Below, piece after piece: positions 26,205 through 36,760 of a stretch of DNA of 64,000 nucleotides. Position 1 is the stretch's first letter. Each line of letters opens with the position of its first letter. Under the pieces are notes generated by a model. The model was given only the letters and a program-made list of their open reading frames with translations. It was not told the DNA's origin and did not search any database. Source of the DNA: Anthostomella pinea (Eukaryota; Ascomycota; Sordariomycetes; Xylariales; Xylariaceae); NCBI GenBank assembly GCA_963556695.1, contig CAUWAG010000010.1:868001-932000 (forward strand), written 5' to 3'. The position numbers and the translations under genes are program-made.

Positions 26205-27123
26205 AATTCGGCTTGCGATTCTTCCCAGACACAGCACCTGCTGGAAACGTAAATCCGGGGCAGCTGTATTCTCCTGCTTATAATGACGCCCCTTCTCTCG
26301 ACTATCCTGCTGCATCTCCCGATGACCCTCTTGGTCCACGATATATTCCTCCCCATCGCCGAGGGCTTGTGGGAACTGGGACTGCCGGACACCACCATGA
26401 CAACGAGGAGATCTACAATCTATCACACGGCAGTGTACCCCAGCAACATATATACATCGATGATTACGATCGTCATCCCACCAGCAACAACTACACGGGG
26501 AATTCACTCAACCCGAATAACCAATCTGCTGACTTTCGGGATGACCAGATCACTCCGGTCTATATCACCAACCTCCCTCCCCGATGCGACATATCCATGC
26601 TATTTAGCAGCATCCGCGATGTAGGAAAGGTGTACGCGTGCAACGTGAACGCACCGGATCACCAGCACGCCACTGCCGCGGCGAAGATCGTGTTCTGGGA
26701 ACGAAATACAGTGTGGATACCTTGACCGTCCAAAGGACCAGAGGAGACTGGGTGGTAGCCGGAATGCGGCCCTTTCTCCGGCCGAACCGAATCAAGACAG
26801 CCGAAGAATCGTCATCCGAGAGGTCCAGAGTCATCCTCTTCGAAGGGCCTCGGGAGATAGTGGATGAGAACTATCTCGCCATCTTCTTCACCGATCTATC
26901 CACCTTCGACACCGACGAAGTGGCCGTCATCTACGAGGACCAGACCATTCGGCAAATACGATATGGCTTTGCGTCCTACAGAGGACAGGCACAGAATGCT
27001 TGGAAGTGGTGCCGTGCTGCCCAGTCGGGGCGGGTCATCCTTGGTCGTCCTCGATTGTCAGACGAAGAAGTCCGATGCTGGCGACAGGTCTGGCTTTCGT
27101 GGGGCGCAGACCCTTGTGCTTAG

Positions 27124-27462
27124 GCGCAAACGAGACCAGACCCAGCCTGAAGCAAGAACCGCCCTGAACCTACCATGCTGGCATCGACCAGACGAGACAC
27201 CATCGCTCGATAAACTATCACCGTAGGTTCGGATGATTGGCGAGGAGAGGGGCTCAATCACGAGGATCGGCGTAGTACTGGTGCATGGCAGCCTAGAGGA
27301 CTTAGGTTCAACTGTCCATGGCATAAAGCTTCGGTCGGTAAAGGCACGCGTGTTATAGCTCCTTATACACACGCATGTAGTCGTGATGATCTCATGGTAC
27401 GGCATAAGCACAGGGATACGCCCAAGAAGATAAAAAGGCTTAGGTAAGAGACGTTGTCTTAA
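27124..27462. other. Spacer downstream of the RRM pseudogene
   Basis: GC-balanced DNA between the RRM pseudogene and a MITE. No gene is recognised. Confidence 0.5.
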
Positions 27463-27674
27463 CACTGAACACCCAAAAGTATGCGTACATCCCTCGATCA
27501 GCAAGCCTGGAGTATATTCATTATAATGAAATAAGCACTCCGGAATAAGCATAAAAAGTGGCATTTTCAGGTAAAGCTGCTTATTCCAGGGTACTTATTC
27601 CATTGATATGAATGCAGCATTAATATCCACGATTGATCGAGGGATGCCGGAAGGAGACTTATGGGGGGTGACTG
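27463..27674. mobile_element. MITE, family copy 1
   Basis: A 212-bp element with diverged terminal inverted repeats: left CACTGAACACCC, right ending GGGGGGTGACTG. They share a perfect inner block CATCCCTCGATCA at 27489 and its reverse complement at 27635. The core carries the family's second inverted pair, GGAATAAGCA and TGCTTATTCC. A TA follows the right end; the left-hand TA is not preserved. It is a non-autonomous Tc1/mariner-type element. Confidence 0.78.
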
Positions 27675-27718
27675 TAATTCTTTGCTTTCAAACAAGAATG
27701 ACCACGGGGCTTTAGTGG

Positions 27719-29654
27719 TTAGCCTCCCCACGAGCCGAAAACATCTTGTAGCCACAGATCATTCGTGAAATCCATCAGGGCAAGGTCCACAGGTTCAACT
27801 ACTGCCGTCTCCCTCACAGGGGACGGGGCACCGGCTCTCTCTAATGCTGCTGCCCACACGGGAATGAAAGCCCGCATCGCATCGGAGACTCGCGAGAAAA
27901 TGTTAGACTCGGCGTGTCCGCTCGCCGGCGCCAGGCTCTCGTGAATCTCTTCAAAGATGCGAGCGATCTGGTCCAGGTAAAGAAGCACGTCAGCCGTCTC
28001 TCTCACGGCCACAAGGTCCCAGCCCGGCTCGTTAAGGAGCGAGAGTCGATAGAGTACCTGTAGGGCATGAGAGAAGCCCAGGCCAACCGACATGGGCATG
28101 GCTGGATACTGGGCTATGTCGTAAGAGAGGAAGTTATCCAGGCCCGCCTTAGAAGACTGCAGACAGGCGTGAAGATACTCGAGGCGCCGAACTTCGAAAT
28201 GGCGATAGAAGGAGAATGATGATGGCAGAAACAAGGCTATTTCGTTGATCAACACTTAGGTGGTGTACAGGTGAGACAGGACGATTTCTGTGGCGGGTCA
28301 GAACGTGCCGAAGGATGCTGGCCATGGTACTTACTATGGTTCAGAAGCTCCGGGGGAAGTTTGCTCACAGCCTGCTGTAGCGTTGCTCGCAGTGCTCCGA
28401 CGTAAAGCAGGGGCGACATGGTACGGTCCACGTCGCCCGAGCTACATACCTTGACGGCTTCGTCGGCCACCTTGAGAATGCGAACGATGGCTACGAGCAT
28501 CATGTCTCCCTGGCACTCTCCTTCTTCTGCCAGTTTCGCAAGGTGACAAGGTCGTCAACGCATCACCGGCATGTCTGACGTGTGGCGTGAGACACAGGTC
28601 GAAACCCCCGGTGAGCAAGGTCTGGATAGAGGAAGTGAGTATGAAGCACGACAACAAGGCCCGCCTATCCTGGTTGGTGCGCGTCCTGGTGCTGGCGAGA
28701 GGTCTAGACACTCCAGGATTCGTCATGCTAGGTTGCTCGCCCTCGGGTTGGTTGATCTGCAGGTCAGACACGAGTGACATGGCGATGCCGGCCAACATGC
28801 GAAGGCTCGTTTTGGAACGGCGCGCAAAATAGTAGGCCCTTTGGGACATGATCAGCCACTCATAGTGTGTTGGGACCACCGGGGCGTCTCACCAAGACAT
28901 ATAGGTGAGTAAGCCTAGGAGCAGGTCCATGCTGCGTTCCCCTTCGACCACAACCTGCCTTGCCAACGTCTCACGTATCCGGTGGCCGAGCTCGTCCTGC
29001 TTGGCGTGTAATCTCGTACAGACTGCTCGGATGCTTAACCACAGAAACGGGGTTTCGCGCTGGAGATGTTCGGCGGTTACCTCGGCTGGGAGGTAGAGGA
29101 ATGGGAATAGCTCGAGGTGATGGTTGCGGAAACGATGGAAGAACTCGTCAGCCTGCTTCGAGGGTATCCCGTCGTCGCTATCAGCGGTACTTGAGCCGGG
29201 AGACAGGCCGGCGACGGGCCCGGAGGCTGTAGTAGTTGCGGGTGTCAAGACCTGGCGAGGCTGAGACGACAGGGTCGATGGCTCATCATAAGGGGCATGT
29301 GTGGGCGACTTGGCCGAGTGCTGTGCCTGCAGCAGGGAGACCAGACTGTCGAGTTTGTCCTCGAGCTGGGCGCGCCTCACCCTCGCCCCACGCCTTCGGG
29401 CGCTCGTAGCCGGGGTGCATTCTTTGCCCAGGCGGTGGCATCTGGGCGACAGTCCTGCTCAGCAAGCGAAACATCAACCAAAACACGCCGGGACAGCCCT
29501 CACCTCCTTACCTTTCACAGCGACCGCCGTGCCCCCGGACGATGCATCTGCACTTGGCCCGAGAACAGTTCACGCAGGCTTGACTGTACGGCGCAACGGT
29601 GCCGTCTGCCGGTGCTGATGCCGATGCCGATGCCGAGGTCACACCACGCTCCAT
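27719..29654 (-). pseudogene. Zn2Cys6 transcription factor gene, disabled
   Basis: Minus-strand gene read from ATG 29654. Exon 1 (29654-29512) and exon 2 (from 29441, after a 70-nt GT-AG intron) together encode a Zn2Cys6 binuclear cluster: ACVNCSRAKCRC, then C-x2-C-x6-C in CERCHRLGKEC. A linker LEDKLDSLVSLLQAQ, typical of a coiled coil, follows. The middle region matches the fungal-specific transcription factor domain (LFPFLYLPAEV, LLLGLLTYMSW, HYEWLIMSQRAYYFA). A last intron at 28334-28255 joins to the final exon ending at 27719. Two lesions are present: an in-frame TGA at 28889-28891, one C-to-T change from CGA, and a frameshift near 28540-28550. Target genes are unknown. Splicing around the TGA would need an intron of about 34 nt, which is too short. 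Confidence 0.82.
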
Positions 29655-30081
29655 GGTCTCTCCCGGCCGGTCACAAGGTCTGGACGAGGTGCTGTATTAC
29701 AAGAAGCTAGGCAAGTATCATTGGGATATCCATGTGCTCCAAAAACCGTGGGAGTCTGTAGGTTTTATTTGATGAGAAAGCTGTGATTACAGCAATGGGC
29801 GGGTTCCGGGATGGTCGGGCCGTCGGATTTCCCGAAACCCGAAACCCGAAACCCGAAACCCGAAACCCCCTATTGGCCAGTTAGGTATCCTGCTTTACGG
29901 CTCGGCGTCTGGTGTCAGCTTAAGAAATAATAACCAGTTATTTTGTTCTTTCGCCCGGCCACTGCTGCGGGCGCCTCCGGTATCCCTCTTGCTCCATGCC
30001 CAGGTGAAGAAATGGTCGTGTAACAGGTCCATCCGGCCTTGATTCAGCTCACCCTGGCGCGACATCAGGTGGCCATCCCCG
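29655..30081. other. Spacer with heptamer minisatellite
   Basis: Between the transcription factor start and the GH13 remnant. Five perfect tandem copies of CCCGAAA lie at 29831-29865. A minus-strand frame at about 29895-30060 is open but unrecognised. Confidence 0.6.
29831..29865. repeat. (CCCGAAA)5 minisatellite
   Basis: Five exact heptamer copies. The unit differs from the TTAGGG/CCCTAA telomere repeat of filamentous fungi and is internal, so it is not taken as telomeric. Confidence 0.95.
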
Positions 30082-30635
30082 ACCCTAAAGTTAACACAGG
30101 TCGACCATCGATACGGCACGCTGGCCGACGTCAACGAGCTGATCGCCGAGCTGGCCGGGCGGGTTGAAGCTGATAATGGGCCTTGTCGTCGACCCTCCAA
30201 TTGCGCAGGGAGACACACTTCGGTATATTACTCGGGGTGTTGCAGTGCATGTCATGAACCTGATCTCGAAGGTGCCCGAGAATACCGACGCCAGTGAGGT
30301 ACCCGGATTGGGCCACAGGTATCAGCCCGCCACGGAGTACTTCGTGAACCGGCCGGAGCTGCATGAATATCGGCGAGAGATGCACTGAGAGGTGTTGAAC
30401 AAGCGTGATACCCATCACAGTCGGCGAGATGCCAGGCGTCAGCCACGACCGGGAAATGTCGATGACGGCCGGTGCCAACTCGGGCCGAGTGCGGAGGGTC
30501 GTTCACCTTCAACCTGGTCGACATTGACAAGCCCAATGCCATAATGCCCCACAACCCGTGGGACGTTGGGGGCATGAAGTCGATGATCACGCGGTGGCAG
30601 GCGGGAAAACAATGGGTGGAACTCAATCTTTGGTA
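30082..30635 (+). pseudogene. GH13 alpha-glucosidase (maltase) remnant
   Basis: Plus-strand fragments, in changing frames, match successive blocks of a fungal GH13 maltase. They are DHRYGTLADVNELIAEL (about 30104-30154), MKLIMGLVVDPP (30164-30199), VMNLISKVPENTDA with YQPATEYFVNRPELHEY (about 30253-30372), ITVGEMPGVSHDREMSM (about 30412-30462) and FTFNLVDIDKPN...MITRWQ (about 30505-30600). These correspond in the family to the second conserved barrel strand, a catalytic-domain segment and the region after the general acid/base. At least three frameshifts separate them. The upstream start and the whole C-terminal half are missing; homology ends where a MITE begins at 30636. It cannot encode an active enzyme. 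Confidence 0.78.
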
Positions 30636-30848
30636 CACTCAGCCCTCATAAGTGTCGGTGCGCCATGCTGAGAGGATTCCAGGTCGCACGTGGAGATTGA
30701 GAAACTGGCAAGAAAAGAAAGTAATAAGCAACTCTGGTTTTATAAGGTACTTCTAATACTTATTCCAGTGGAATTATTGCAATTCGATAAATAAGATACC
30801 GTTAGTTCTTAAACGGGCGTTGTACGAAGACTTATTAAGGTTTAAAAT
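30636..30848. mobile_element. MITE, family copy 2, half RIP-degraded
   Basis: The left end CACTCAGCCCTCATAAGTGTC follows a TA (30634-30635). Inner AATAAGCA and TACTTATTCC blocks are present. The right inverted repeat has decayed to ACGAAGACTTATTAAGG before an AT-rich boundary. The element sits on the edge between the GC island and AT-rich DNA, and mutation load rises from left to right within it. It truncates the GH13 remnant. Confidence 0.75.
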
Positions 30849-30988
30849 AAATATAATATTATCTTTTTAAAAAGGTTTTTTATACCTTACTTTAATTAAC
30901 CACTGGTAAAAACTACTTATAATAACTTATTATAGCTTATTTATTAAACTAAATAGTTACTACCATTAAGTTTCGTATAGAAATGTCA
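30849..30988. other. AT-rich linker
   Basis: Short AT-rich stretch between the MITE and the next Fot1/pogo-like copy; nothing recognised. Confidence 0.6.
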
Positions 30989-31035
30989 ACGTAGCTGACA
31001 AGCGAGTTGGCATTATAAGCGAGTTAGCACTTGTA

Positions 31036-33112
31036 ATGAACTTTTCAACTAACACGATTCAAACCATTATATCTCCACCAACAACAATGGCACCGAGTTA
31101 TAACGAATCAGACTTACAGCTAGCTGTTCAAGTTAAACGACGTGACCCTCATATTTCTATATTTCAGCTTGCGAAACTCGTTCATCCCTTGTTCCACTTT
31201 GAGCAATATAATCAAAGAAATGCCATCACGACGCAACAGCATGCCCAATACTTTGAAATTACGGTTTCTGAAGAGAATGCCATTCTTTCCTTTATTCTTG
31301 GCCTGGATGTGAGAGCATTTCTATCCCGGCACAGTTATGTTAAAGATATAATAAATCAATTATTGGCAGCATGTGGGGCTGGACGTGTTAAAAAGAACTA
31401 GACATGGAACTTCATTAAACACATACCAGGCCTCTAGACGCGTTTTTATCAGAGGAAGGACTACCAGAGGGTCTTGAACAAAGATCTAAATGTGTATCAC
31501 GCGTGGTTTTGCCAAATTGCGGCAGCAATCGCGAAACATGGTATCTAAGACACAGATATTTATAACTTCAATGAGACTAGGTTTATAATGGGCATTATTG
31601 GGTCCAGCATGGTCATTATAAGCGCCAAAAGACGTGACAGGCCTAAACAAGCTTAGCAAAGTAACAAAGAATGGTCTATAGTAATTTCCATTATTAATGC
31701 TAGTGCTTAGGTGGTTCCGGCATTCATTACTTTACAGGGCAAAACCCACCTTGTGTCATAGTATCACGACACGACATTACCACGCGATTGGAAGGTTGCC
31801 GTGTCCGACAATGGGTGGACTACGAATGAGATCGGTTTGAAATAGATTCAGCATTTCGATAAGTATACCAGACCGCGTATGACTGCCGGTAAACGCCTCC
31901 TCATCCTGGATGGTCATAAAAGCCACCATTTATTTCCAGGTCTTTGAGAATCATTGCCAGAATAATGGCATTATTACTCTTTGTATGCCTGCCCATTCGT
32001 CATATAGGCTCTAGCCTTTAGATGTCAGTTGTTTCAGCCCACTTAAACGAGCTTATGGTCGCTCAATTAAGGATCCCATCCGGCATCATATAACCCAATG
32101 TTTTAAAGGAGGACTTTCTCGTAGTGTTTTATGAAGCACATAATGCTGCTATAACAACGGAAAACGTTCGAACAGGGTTTAGTGCCATTGGCTTTGTTCC
32201 TTTTGACCCAGAAAGTGTCATTTCAAAGCTGGATGCTGTCGCTGTCATACGAACACCGCCGCCAGACCCTAATCTGCCACCCACTACTTGGACTTCAAAG
32301 ACGCCTACCACCATTAATGAAGCGGTAAACCAATTGGTTTATATTCAAAATTGAGTCAGGAATCACTAAGAAAGCTCATATGTATCAACAATCAATGCAT
32401 TAAGCTCGTTTTTAGAGGCTATATATGATATGGTCTTATACACAAGGTCGCTTTGATTGATTCCTGGATCCGTGAGCTAAAGGAAGATAATCATTTACTA
32501 AGTAAACGCCCCCCAAAAAAAAACCCGTCTGATAAAAAGAGAAATACTTTCTATTAAAAATACAGTAAGTCTTCAGGCTATAAAGGATGGTACTGAGCTG
32601 GCAAGCCAGGAAATGTTGTCAGATTTAAGCGAGTTCAGTAAATACAGGGTGATTATTGGTGTATTGCATCACAAAGTGTTGTATCTGTTCTGTCTGTTCA
32701 GGAGCCTATGATCGGTTTCCAGTTTAGTGTTGGCCATCTCTGCCGTACCGTGGTTTTTCCGGTCGGACTCGGCTCATCTTCATGACCCCTATTATCCAAT
32801 AAATGTGTGAAAGTGTTGGATTAAAGGTACGCTTAGAAGGCACCTTGACAGGTAGACAACAGAACCTAGTTGTTCCGTCCCGATCCAGTCCCCTCTGGCA
32901 CAAAACTGCCACGGTCGCACAAGGAAACTCTAGACAGAGAGAATACACACACACTTCACTCTGACAATTGGCTCAAATCTGACAGAAAGTAGTCGTCGTC
33001 CAAGGAGGGCAGCAGCGCGTGAGCGACGGTGTGGCGTTTGCGGCACACTGGTCATAATGCGCGAACTTGTACAATAGAGATAGAAACCTCTAAGGAAGAG
33101 GAATCCGATTGA
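31036..33112 (+). pseudogene. Degenerate DDE transposase
   Basis: Homologous over its length to the transposase at 20504-22210. It starts MNFSTNTIQT and reaches RVKKN before a TAG at 31399-31401. Many further stops and small indels follow, for example in the segment that should carry the first DDE aspartate. The C-terminal quarter is legible at 32124-32354 (GFVPFDPESVISKLDAVAV). The zinc-knuckle region lies beyond the nested insert, around 33030-33112. It cannot make a working protein. Confidence 0.9.
32617..32984. mobile_element. LTR-like insertion nested in copy C
   Basis: A 368-bp segment with no counterpart in the intact element. The ends are inverted (TGTCAGATTTAAGC and GCTCAAATCTGACA) and begin TG and end CA, as in an LTR. 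Base composition is normal. No target duplication is visible: compared with the intact copy, about two bases at the junction are missing. It is a solo LTR or another small inverted-repeat element. Confidence 0.7.
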
Positions 33113-33220
33113 TTGAATTGAATTGAGTGCGTTGTGGTGAAGTTATTTGACATGACAGTTAGAGAGTTTATGACAAGTGCCAACTCGCTTGTAATGCCAA
33201 CTCGCTTGTCAGCTCCGTTA

Positions 33221-35679
33221 TTTAACTTTGATTTATTATACTCGTTTTAACTAGTATATCAATGTAAATAATTAAACGGCCAGTACGAACGAGTTTCGTC
33301 TAATGATATTATATAATTTTGGATTATTATATTTACTGGTCGCGTTTGATTAAATAATTATCGGTTACCTTTAATTAAAAGGAAAAGCTTTTTGAGGTAA
33401 ATAGTTATTACGATTAAGTGTTATATAAAAATGACTTATATTTTCAATTTATTATATCTTCTTATATTTTGAGGTTTAATATAAGGTTAAATTAAGCTGA
33501 ATTAATTACGTGTTTTAACTATAGCCCAAAAGGGCTGATTTAGTATTAAATATATATATATAAATTATAAAGCAAGGCTTATTTTGAAAGCGTATAATTT
33601 TTTTAAAAAATTTGCTTTCATTAACCTTATTAACTATTAAAGCCACCACATTTCTTATACGCCTTTATAGCTCTTATATAGTTTAATCGGTTTATTCGGT
33701 CTGTTTCTAACTTAAATAAAAACGTAGTATGTCGTAGTAAAAGCCGTTACTACGTACGTTGTAACTGCTTGATTATTTAAATAGCTTTAACAAGCTTTCA
33801 ACTAGCTCGATAGCCTTATTTAGCTTTTAAAAAGCTCGAGAGTATAACACAAGTTTCGTTTGAATAATAATACTATTTTTAAACGAGGCAGACGGTAAGC
33901 TTATTACCTTGGATAATATTTGTAGTACTAATCTTTTTATAATATAAATATTAGCTAATAATGAATGTTGAAGTACCTATAACAAGCTTTCAAAAGCTTA
34001 AAATCGCGATAAAACTAAGTTTTAACAGCGATATTATCTCTCGAATAAAAAAAAAGGTATATTTATACTACTACGGTAAAATCTTCAATAACATAGATAA
34101 TTGCCTTATTAATTATAGCATACTTTAATCGCTTTAATTAAGTTAAAACGTTTAAATTTGAAGAAAAAAAGAATCGAACGAGTAATAATATTTTTTAACG
34201 TAATAAGCGGTAAGCCGTTACGTTTAATAATATTTATATAGTATTGCTTAGCTAGCTAACTGCTTGAATAAGTTTTTAATCCTTTAATAAGCTCGATAGC
34301 CTTATACAGCTCCTTTTATTTATAATAAGCTCGAAACCCGTATTATATAAAGAGTTTTTAAACTTTTTAAACGTTATATTTATAGAATAATATATGTTTT
34401 TATCGTTGTAAAGGTTTTATAACTTTATCGTAATTTATATTATACTTTTGTAAAAGACTTCCGCGTTTTTAAATCTTTATAACTAAAGCTTTATTTCTTA
34501 AACTAAAACCCTCAATACATTTACTATTATATAACAGCTTTTACTATCGTTCATCATAACGCCTGGATCCGTAAATATATATATATACCTTTATAAAGGT
34601 TATCTTTTAGTTACTATTACCATAATAATAAAAATGCTTTTATTTGTATGCCTTTACCGTAATAATTAAAAGGCTTCTTTTTTCAGTGCTTTTATCATTA
34701 AAAAACTTCTCGTAATGCCTTTATCGTAAAAATGCTTTTCGTATGCCTTCGAAAAAAACTTCTTCTTTACGTACCTTTACCGCGATAATTAAAAGGCTTT
34801 TCTTCGTAAGACTTTATATATAAAGAAATAAATGCCGTTAAAGCTTTAATATTTATTTTTATAAGGCTATTAATATATATATATAAATGTCGTAAAGGCT
34901 TTAATCTTCTTTTTCCCTCCGTACTTCTAGCGTTATAACGAAAATACTTTTAATAGTATAAATAACTTTATTATTATTAAGCTACTATATTTACATAGTA
35001 TATCTCTTAAATAACAACGTGGTTATCATAATAACTACTACTTTATGAATAAAACGGGCGGCTTTTTTTCGATTTATAACTTTATATTTCGATACGGTAG
35101 CATACTTAGTCGCTGATAAACTTTAACGATTAACTTTTTATAATAATAATCTTATTTCTCGTATCATTTAATCGGTAATCAAAAAATGTATATGTAAATT
35201 TCGTTTACGTATATTGTTACTTCTAACGGGTACAAGAAAACAGGTATTTCGTTTATTAAAAACTTAGTTTAATACCTTTATTATTAATTAAATAACTTTA
35301 TACAAACTTCATCTGTGTTTTTGTTAAAGTACTTACAAGGCTTTATTGAAATACTTGCCGTAATATATAATCCAGAGCGATTTAATCGATACTCCATTCA
35401 ATCGGAAAACTAATACTTTATACTCCGTTTGAAAAGGCTAAGGTTTAATTTAAAGTACGCACGTTAAGGTACAATTGTCTTAGGATATAAAATATAAGCT
35501 CTACTTTTTTTGTTAAAAAAAAGCTTTAAAATATTCGAAGTATTGTTAGGTTATAACCCTAATTATTACATGTTTTATAACTTAATTATTTAAATAAGAC
35601 TTAATAATAACCAGGAAATTTTCTCGAACTTTACTTTTATACAAACATAATTAAGTCATTATATAAAGCTCTTAAAATA
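33221..35679. repeat. AT-rich block with decayed repeats
   Basis: No gene. About 33730-33850 and 34200-34335 are diverged direct copies of one unit sharing AGCTCGATAGCCTTAT and AACTGCTTGA, about 480 bp apart. About 34620-34825 is a degenerate short tandem array with recurring GCCTTTACCG and AATTAAAAGGCTT blocks. The rest is AT-rich sequence with closed frames. Confidence 0.6.
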
Positions 35680-36760
35680 ATAATAACTAAGTACTGCGCG
35701 TTCTAATTTTTGTTTACGAGTGTTATAAACTTCGAAGTAAATATTATACGCGCCGTACTTTGCAAGGTAAACTTTAAATGAATATAAAATAAGAAGAAAT
35801 ACGTATCTACTTTTAATCAAAATAGCGCGATTTATAAACCGTTTTTATTACTACGCGTTGTAAATAATTATTGTAAGCGCCGTAAGCTTAAAAACAAAGT
35901 ATTTTTCATTATTATTATTTTTACGCGCTTTGCAAGCTGTGTTTTCTTTCGTATCAATAACGATTTCAAGCTTGTTATATTACGCGCCGTTCTAAATTAA
36001 ACTCGCGCGGTAGTTTTCTCGGTAATTAACTCGTTTTATTAAAACCGGTTTTACTTTATAATAACGCCTTTAAACTTACCGTATTACAGGTTATGAATAA
36101 TTACTATATACGTTGCGAGCTATAGAATTAATAAGGTAAAAAGAATACTTATTTACTTTTATTGAAATTAACGCCTTTTAAAGTCTTTTTTTTTAACTAC
36201 TACGTATTTTAAAGCCGTTTAAAAAATAACGAGCTTTAAAGTCGCTTTCTCTATTAATAACGCTTTTAAGCTCGTTATTTAATAACTTTTATACGCGTTG
36301 TAACTTTCGTGGTAGATTTAAACGATAAAAAAGGTATTTATTTACGTCTAATAACGGCTTGGTTTTTTCGATAATTACTTTATCTTTTTTACGCCTTAAA
36401 TACCGTGTTTAAAAGTCGTATTTTTTTCGTTAACGCTTAAATACCCGTGGTAGATAATTACTATAAGCGTAATAAACTTAAACTTGAATTATTCGAAAAA
36501 AAGACATTTATTCGGTTTATTAGCGCCTTAAAGATGAGCTTTAAAGCCGTATCTCCTTCGTTATCGCCTTTATAAAGTTAAAAACAACGTGATAATCTCG
36601 CATTAGTACGGGCCCTAATTTACGCCGTAACTTTAAAATATGAAACTTTTATTAAAAAGAAACACTTAATCGTTTACGGGTTTATAAACGCTTTAAAGCT
36701 TCTATAAAATTAAAAGCGACGTAATGTTGATACTTTTAACTTGATGCACGCGCTAAAGTG
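35680..36760. repeat. Degenerate satellite-like array
   Basis: By eye, a unit of very roughly 150-190 bp recurs five or six times. Recurrent landmarks are ACGCGTTGTAA or similar, an AAAAAGG-TATTTATTTAC-like block, then CGCCTTTAAAG or CGCCTTAAA. The copies are heavily mutated (mostly C-to-T or G-to-A like), so period and limits are approximate. CG dinucleotides are more common here than in the surrounding DNA. Confidence 0.5.

Larger units (their letters stand above)
25452..27123 (+). pseudogene. Two-RRM RNA-binding protein gene, broken by a SINE
   Basis: The frame starts at ATG 25452 (context ACCATGG) and runs to codon TTG 25635-25637, where a 567-bp SINE interrupts it. The same frame resumes at 26216 with the peptide RFFPDTAPAGN. 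Without the insert the two halves join in frame. Downstream is a Pro/Asn/His-rich linker, then a first RRM beginning VYITNLPPRCD (RNP2-like) and containing AAAKIVFWER. A 2-bp TG duplication around 26711-26714 shifts the frame. The second RRM (SRVILFEGP... to YGFASYRGQAQ) lies in the next frame and ends at a natural-looking stop after DPCA (27121-27123). Proteins of this layout are fungal RNA-binding proteins of unknown target. Two independent lesions make this a pseudogene. Confidence 0.8.
30989..33218 (+). mobile_element. Fot1/pogo-like element, copy C, with nested insert
   Basis: A 2,230-bp copy of the 20457-22316 element in the same orientation. The left end is ACGTAGCTGACAAGCG and the right end reads CTTGTCAGCTCCGT with TA after it (33219-33220). 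Removing the 368-bp insert at 32617-32984 leaves about 1,862 bp, the same length as the intact copy. Differences from that copy are mostly C-to-T or G-to-A, fewer than in the 7317-9164 copy. Confidence 0.93.

Noticed and set aside
28571..28832. Plus-strand frames across the Zn2Cys6 pseudogene
   Set aside because: They are antisense shadows of the transcription factor exons.
29831..29865. Telomere-like repeat
   Set aside because: The unit CCCGAAA is not the fungal telomere hexamer and the array is short and internal.
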